From an uncultured Actinomycetes bacterium (GTDB lineage Bacteria; Actinomycetota; Thermoleophilia; Solirubrobacterales; 70-9), in assembly GCA_946886425.1 (NCBI GenBank), contig CAMPIP010000117.1:1-7327 (forward strand): a stretch of 7,327 bases of DNA, written 5' to 3'. The position numbers and the translations under genes are program-made. Each line of letters starts with the position of its first letter. Position 1 is the first letter of the stretch. The notes beneath the pieces are model-generated. The model was not told where the DNA came from and did no database searches. It saw nothing but the letters and a program-made list of their open reading frames with translations. Positions 5,947-7,327 of the stretch are shown one piece after another.

Positions 5947-7122
5947 ATGGGATTTCTAAGCCGTAAGAAGCACGCGCCCGCTCCGGTCGAGGAGACGAAG
6001 AATCCGATTGCGGATGAGCTCAGGGAGATGGAGCAGCTTGTTCCGGAGCGGTCGACGGAGGAGGGATCAAGCGCGAGCGCCGCGGGTCCTGTCGCCGACA
6101 TCGACTCTCCCGCTCTGCGGGAGAGCTCGATATCCGCGCCACCCCCGGCAGACACGCATGAGTCTTCCCCGGTCGAGCCGGTCGTGGAGCAGGCTCCGCC
6201 GGCTGTCGAGCCCGTCCGCGAGGCGGAGGCCGTGAATGTTGATCCCGAGGATGAAGGTGGGCCGGCGAGGATGAAGGCGATCGATCTGCTCGCTCCTTCG
6301 CGGCAGGACGTGATTCTCGGGCGGCGGGAGGAGGCTGAGGCGGCGTCGCAGGTGCCGGTCAAGCACGCTGAGGTGATCGCGTTCGCCAATCAGAAGGGCG
6401 GGGTGGCCAAGACCACCACGACTCTTAATCTGGCCGTGGCATTTGCCGAGACCGGGCACCGGGTGTTGTGCATCGACCTCGATCCGCAGGGGAACCTGAC
6501 GATGAGCCAGGGGGTCGATCCGGACAAGGTCGAGAAGAGCCTCTACGACGTGCTGGTCCACGACATGCCGATCAGCGAGATCATCGTCAAGCGCGAGATC
6601 GACATCGCCGTGGCCTCGATCGACCTGGCCGGGGCCGAGATCGCGATGAGCACCAAGATCGGCCGCGAGCGCTCCCTCGAAAAAGCGCTCAAAGAGGTCT
6701 CCGCCGACTACGACTTCGTCTGCATCGACACGCCGCCCAGCCTCGGGCTGCTGACGATCAACGCTCTGACGGCCGCCAACAAGGTGATCGTCCCCGTCCA
6801 GTGCGAGTATCTCTCGATGCGCGGGCTGGTCCAGCTCCAGAACACGCTGAGGATGATTCAGGAGAACCTCAATCCCGAAGTTCGCATCGAGGGCATCCTG
6901 CCGACGATGCTGGACACCCGGACCGTCCACGCCAAGGAGGCTGTGGAGATCCTCGAGGAGAACTTCGGCGACCTCGTCTTCCGTTCCCGGATCAAAAAGG
7001 CGATCAAGTTCGCCGAGGCTCCCGTAAAGGGGTCCTCCGTGCTGAAGTACGATCCCGAGAGCAACGCCGCGAACTACTACCGGGAGCTGGCGAAGGAGGT
7101 TCTGGCGAATGAGTCGGCGTAA
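5947..7122 (+). CDS. ParA/Soj-family ATPase with long disordered N-terminal extension
   Basis: This 391-residue protein has a ParA domain at about residues 141-391 behind a roughly 140-residue Pro/Glu/Ala-rich extension. KGGVAKT (150-156) is a deviant Walker A with signature Lys150 and Lys155, but alanine replaces the usual glycine before Lys155. IDLDPQGNLT (176-185) gives Walker A' with Asp177 and Asp179, and VCIDTPPSLGLLT is Walker B with Asp261. VPVQCEYLSMRGL, RTVHAKEAVEIL and the basic IKKAIKFAEAP near the end match the ParA C-terminal half that binds DNA. ParA proteins dimerise with ATP on nucleoid DNA and position cargo, usually chromosome origins with ParB, plasmids or large complexes. 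No parB or parS is seen, so cargo is unknown. ATG 5947 is used because it is the first start and gives a basic N terminus MGFLSRKK. Residues 45-66 are encoded by a palindromic repeat. The next gene overlaps its end by 14 nt. Confidence 0.88.
   Translation: MGFLSRKKHAPAPVEETKNPIADELREMEQLVPERSTEEGSSASAAGPVADIDSPALRESSISAPPPADTHESSPVEPVVEQAPPAVEPVREAEAVNVDPEDEGGPARMKAIDLLAPSRQDVILGRREEAEAASQVPVKHAEVIAFANQKGGVAKTTTTLNLAVAFAETGHRVLCIDLDPQGNLTMSQGVDPDKVEKSLYDVLVHDMPISEIIVKREIDIAVASIDLAGAEIAMSTKIGRERSLEKALKEVSADYDFVCIDTPPSLGLLTINALTAANKVIVPVQCEYLSMRGLVQLQNTLRMIQENLNPEVRIEGILPTMLDTRTVHAKEAVEILEENFGDLVFRSRIKKAIKFAEAPVKGSSVLKYDPESNAANYYRELAKEVLANESA
6079..6144 (+). repeat. In-frame palindromic coding repeat, copy A
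   Basis: This stretch matches 7262-7327 at 57 of 66 bases without gaps; bases 6079-6128 match at 47 of 50. Its centre is a perfect hairpin: CTCTCCCGC (6105-6113), loop TCT, GCGGGAGAG (6117-6125). It encodes AAGPVADIDSPALRESS in the disordered extension of the ParA-family protein. It uses several T-ending codons (GGT, CCT, TCT, GCT) that the GC-rich genes here mostly avoid. The 5' limit may extend a few bases further, and the 3' limit is uncertain. Confidence 0.85.
7093..7100 (+). promoter_or_regulatory. Shine-Dalgarno that fixes the start of the last gene
   Basis: AAGGAGGT is a full anti-16S match, 8 nt before the ATG at 7109, and lies inside the end of the parA-type gene. It is the best ribosome binding site in the window. 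It decides for 7109 over the in-frame ATG at 7133, which has only a weaker GAGGG. Confidence 0.85.
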
Positions 7123-7327
7123 GAGGGCGAGCATGCGCGAAGGTCCGCTGTCGGACCTCTTCGCTTCGACCTCCGACGACGCGCCGATCGATCCTCCGGA
7201 GGCGCCTCGCTACGGGCGCGAGGACCCGGCGGAGAAGAAGGCGCGGGAAGAGGGCGAGCGGGCCGCGGGTCCTGTCGCCGAGGACGACTCTCCCGCTCTG
7301 CGGGAGAGCTCATCCTCGACGCCACCC
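7109..7327 (+). CDS. Unidentified protein translationally coupled to the ParA-type gene, 3'-truncated by window edge
   Basis: Seventy-three codons are visible and the frame is still open at the edge. The ATG at 7109 follows a perfect Shine-Dalgarno and overlaps the end of the upstream gene by 14 nt, so the two proteins are probably made together. The start is basic (MSRRKRASMREG), followed by PLSDLFASTSDD and a charged, Pro-rich disordered stretch. Residues 52-73 come from the second copy of the palindromic repeat (AAGPVAEDDSPALRESS). No fold can be seen yet. Possible identities are a ParA partner or cargo protein; I have a weak memory of FtsZ-like proteins in this bacterial group that begin with a similar MREGPL.DLF segment, but nothing in the visible part proves that. 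Confidence 0.8.
   Translation, partial: MSRRKRASMREGPLSDLFASTSDDAPIDPPEAPRYGREDPAEKKAREEGERAAGPVAEDDSPALRESSSSTPP
7262..7327 (+). repeat. In-frame palindromic coding repeat, copy B (cut by window edge)
   Basis: This is the partner of the repeat at 6079, offset by 1183 bp, in the same orientation and the same codon phase although the two host genes are in different frames. The hairpin arms are CTCTCCCGC (7288-7296) and GCGGGAGAG (7300-7308) around TCT. The match is still good at the last base, so the element may continue beyond the window. Confidence 0.85.

Noticed and set aside
5099..5959. Open frame of 286 codons on the plus strand reaching into the parA start
   Set aside because: Antisense to the BagA-type gene; rich in Asp/Arg/Leu with no recognisable domain.
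6067..7134. Open frame of 355 codons on the minus strand opposite parA
   Set aside because: Antisense shadow of a clear ParA domain.

Overview
The window is GC-rich (about two thirds G+C by eye) and densely coding. The combination of a type IV pilus PilO-type gene, a Get3/ArsA-type ATPase pair resembling mycobacterial Rv3679/Rv3680, a ParA with a long N-terminal extension and a GC-rich genome suggests an actinobacterium, most likely a Thermoleophilia/Solirubrobacterales-type lineage. That placement is inferred from protein resemblance and composition, not from any marker gene.

Layout. (1) 1-1495, + strand: the end of a type IV pilus operon. It holds a 5'-truncated PilO-like gene and, joined by a GTGA overlap, a single-pass membrane protein with a Ser/Thr-rich linker that sits where PilP would be expected. 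(2) 1496-1936, + strand: a short regulatory region with two copies of a 17-bp dyad operator, then a cysteine-containing HxlR-family repressor. (3) 2012-3673, + strand: a large acidic protein of unknown function with a possible degenerate HEPN-like domain and a Glu/Pro-rich tail. (4) 3674-3809: tandem GC-rich hairpins between convergent genes. (5) 3810-5881, - strand: two overlapping genes for a Get3/ArsA-like ATPase pair (BagA/BagB type). The first has no ATG, GTG or TTG upstream of its P-loop. (6) 5882-5946: a 65-bp divergent promoter region. (7) 5947-7327, + strand: a ParA-family ATPase, and an overlapping gene with a perfect Shine-Dalgarno that runs off the right edge.

The most unusual signal is a repeat of about 66 bp with a perfect 9-bp stem. 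It lies in the same reading frame inside the disordered N-terminal parts of both parA and the next gene (6079-6144 and 7262-7327), like a protein-coding palindromic element. Other points worth a look are the apparently non-canonical start of bagA, complementary loss of ATPase residues in the two Get3-like subunits, which predicts one composite active site, and the twin operators of the HxlR gene.
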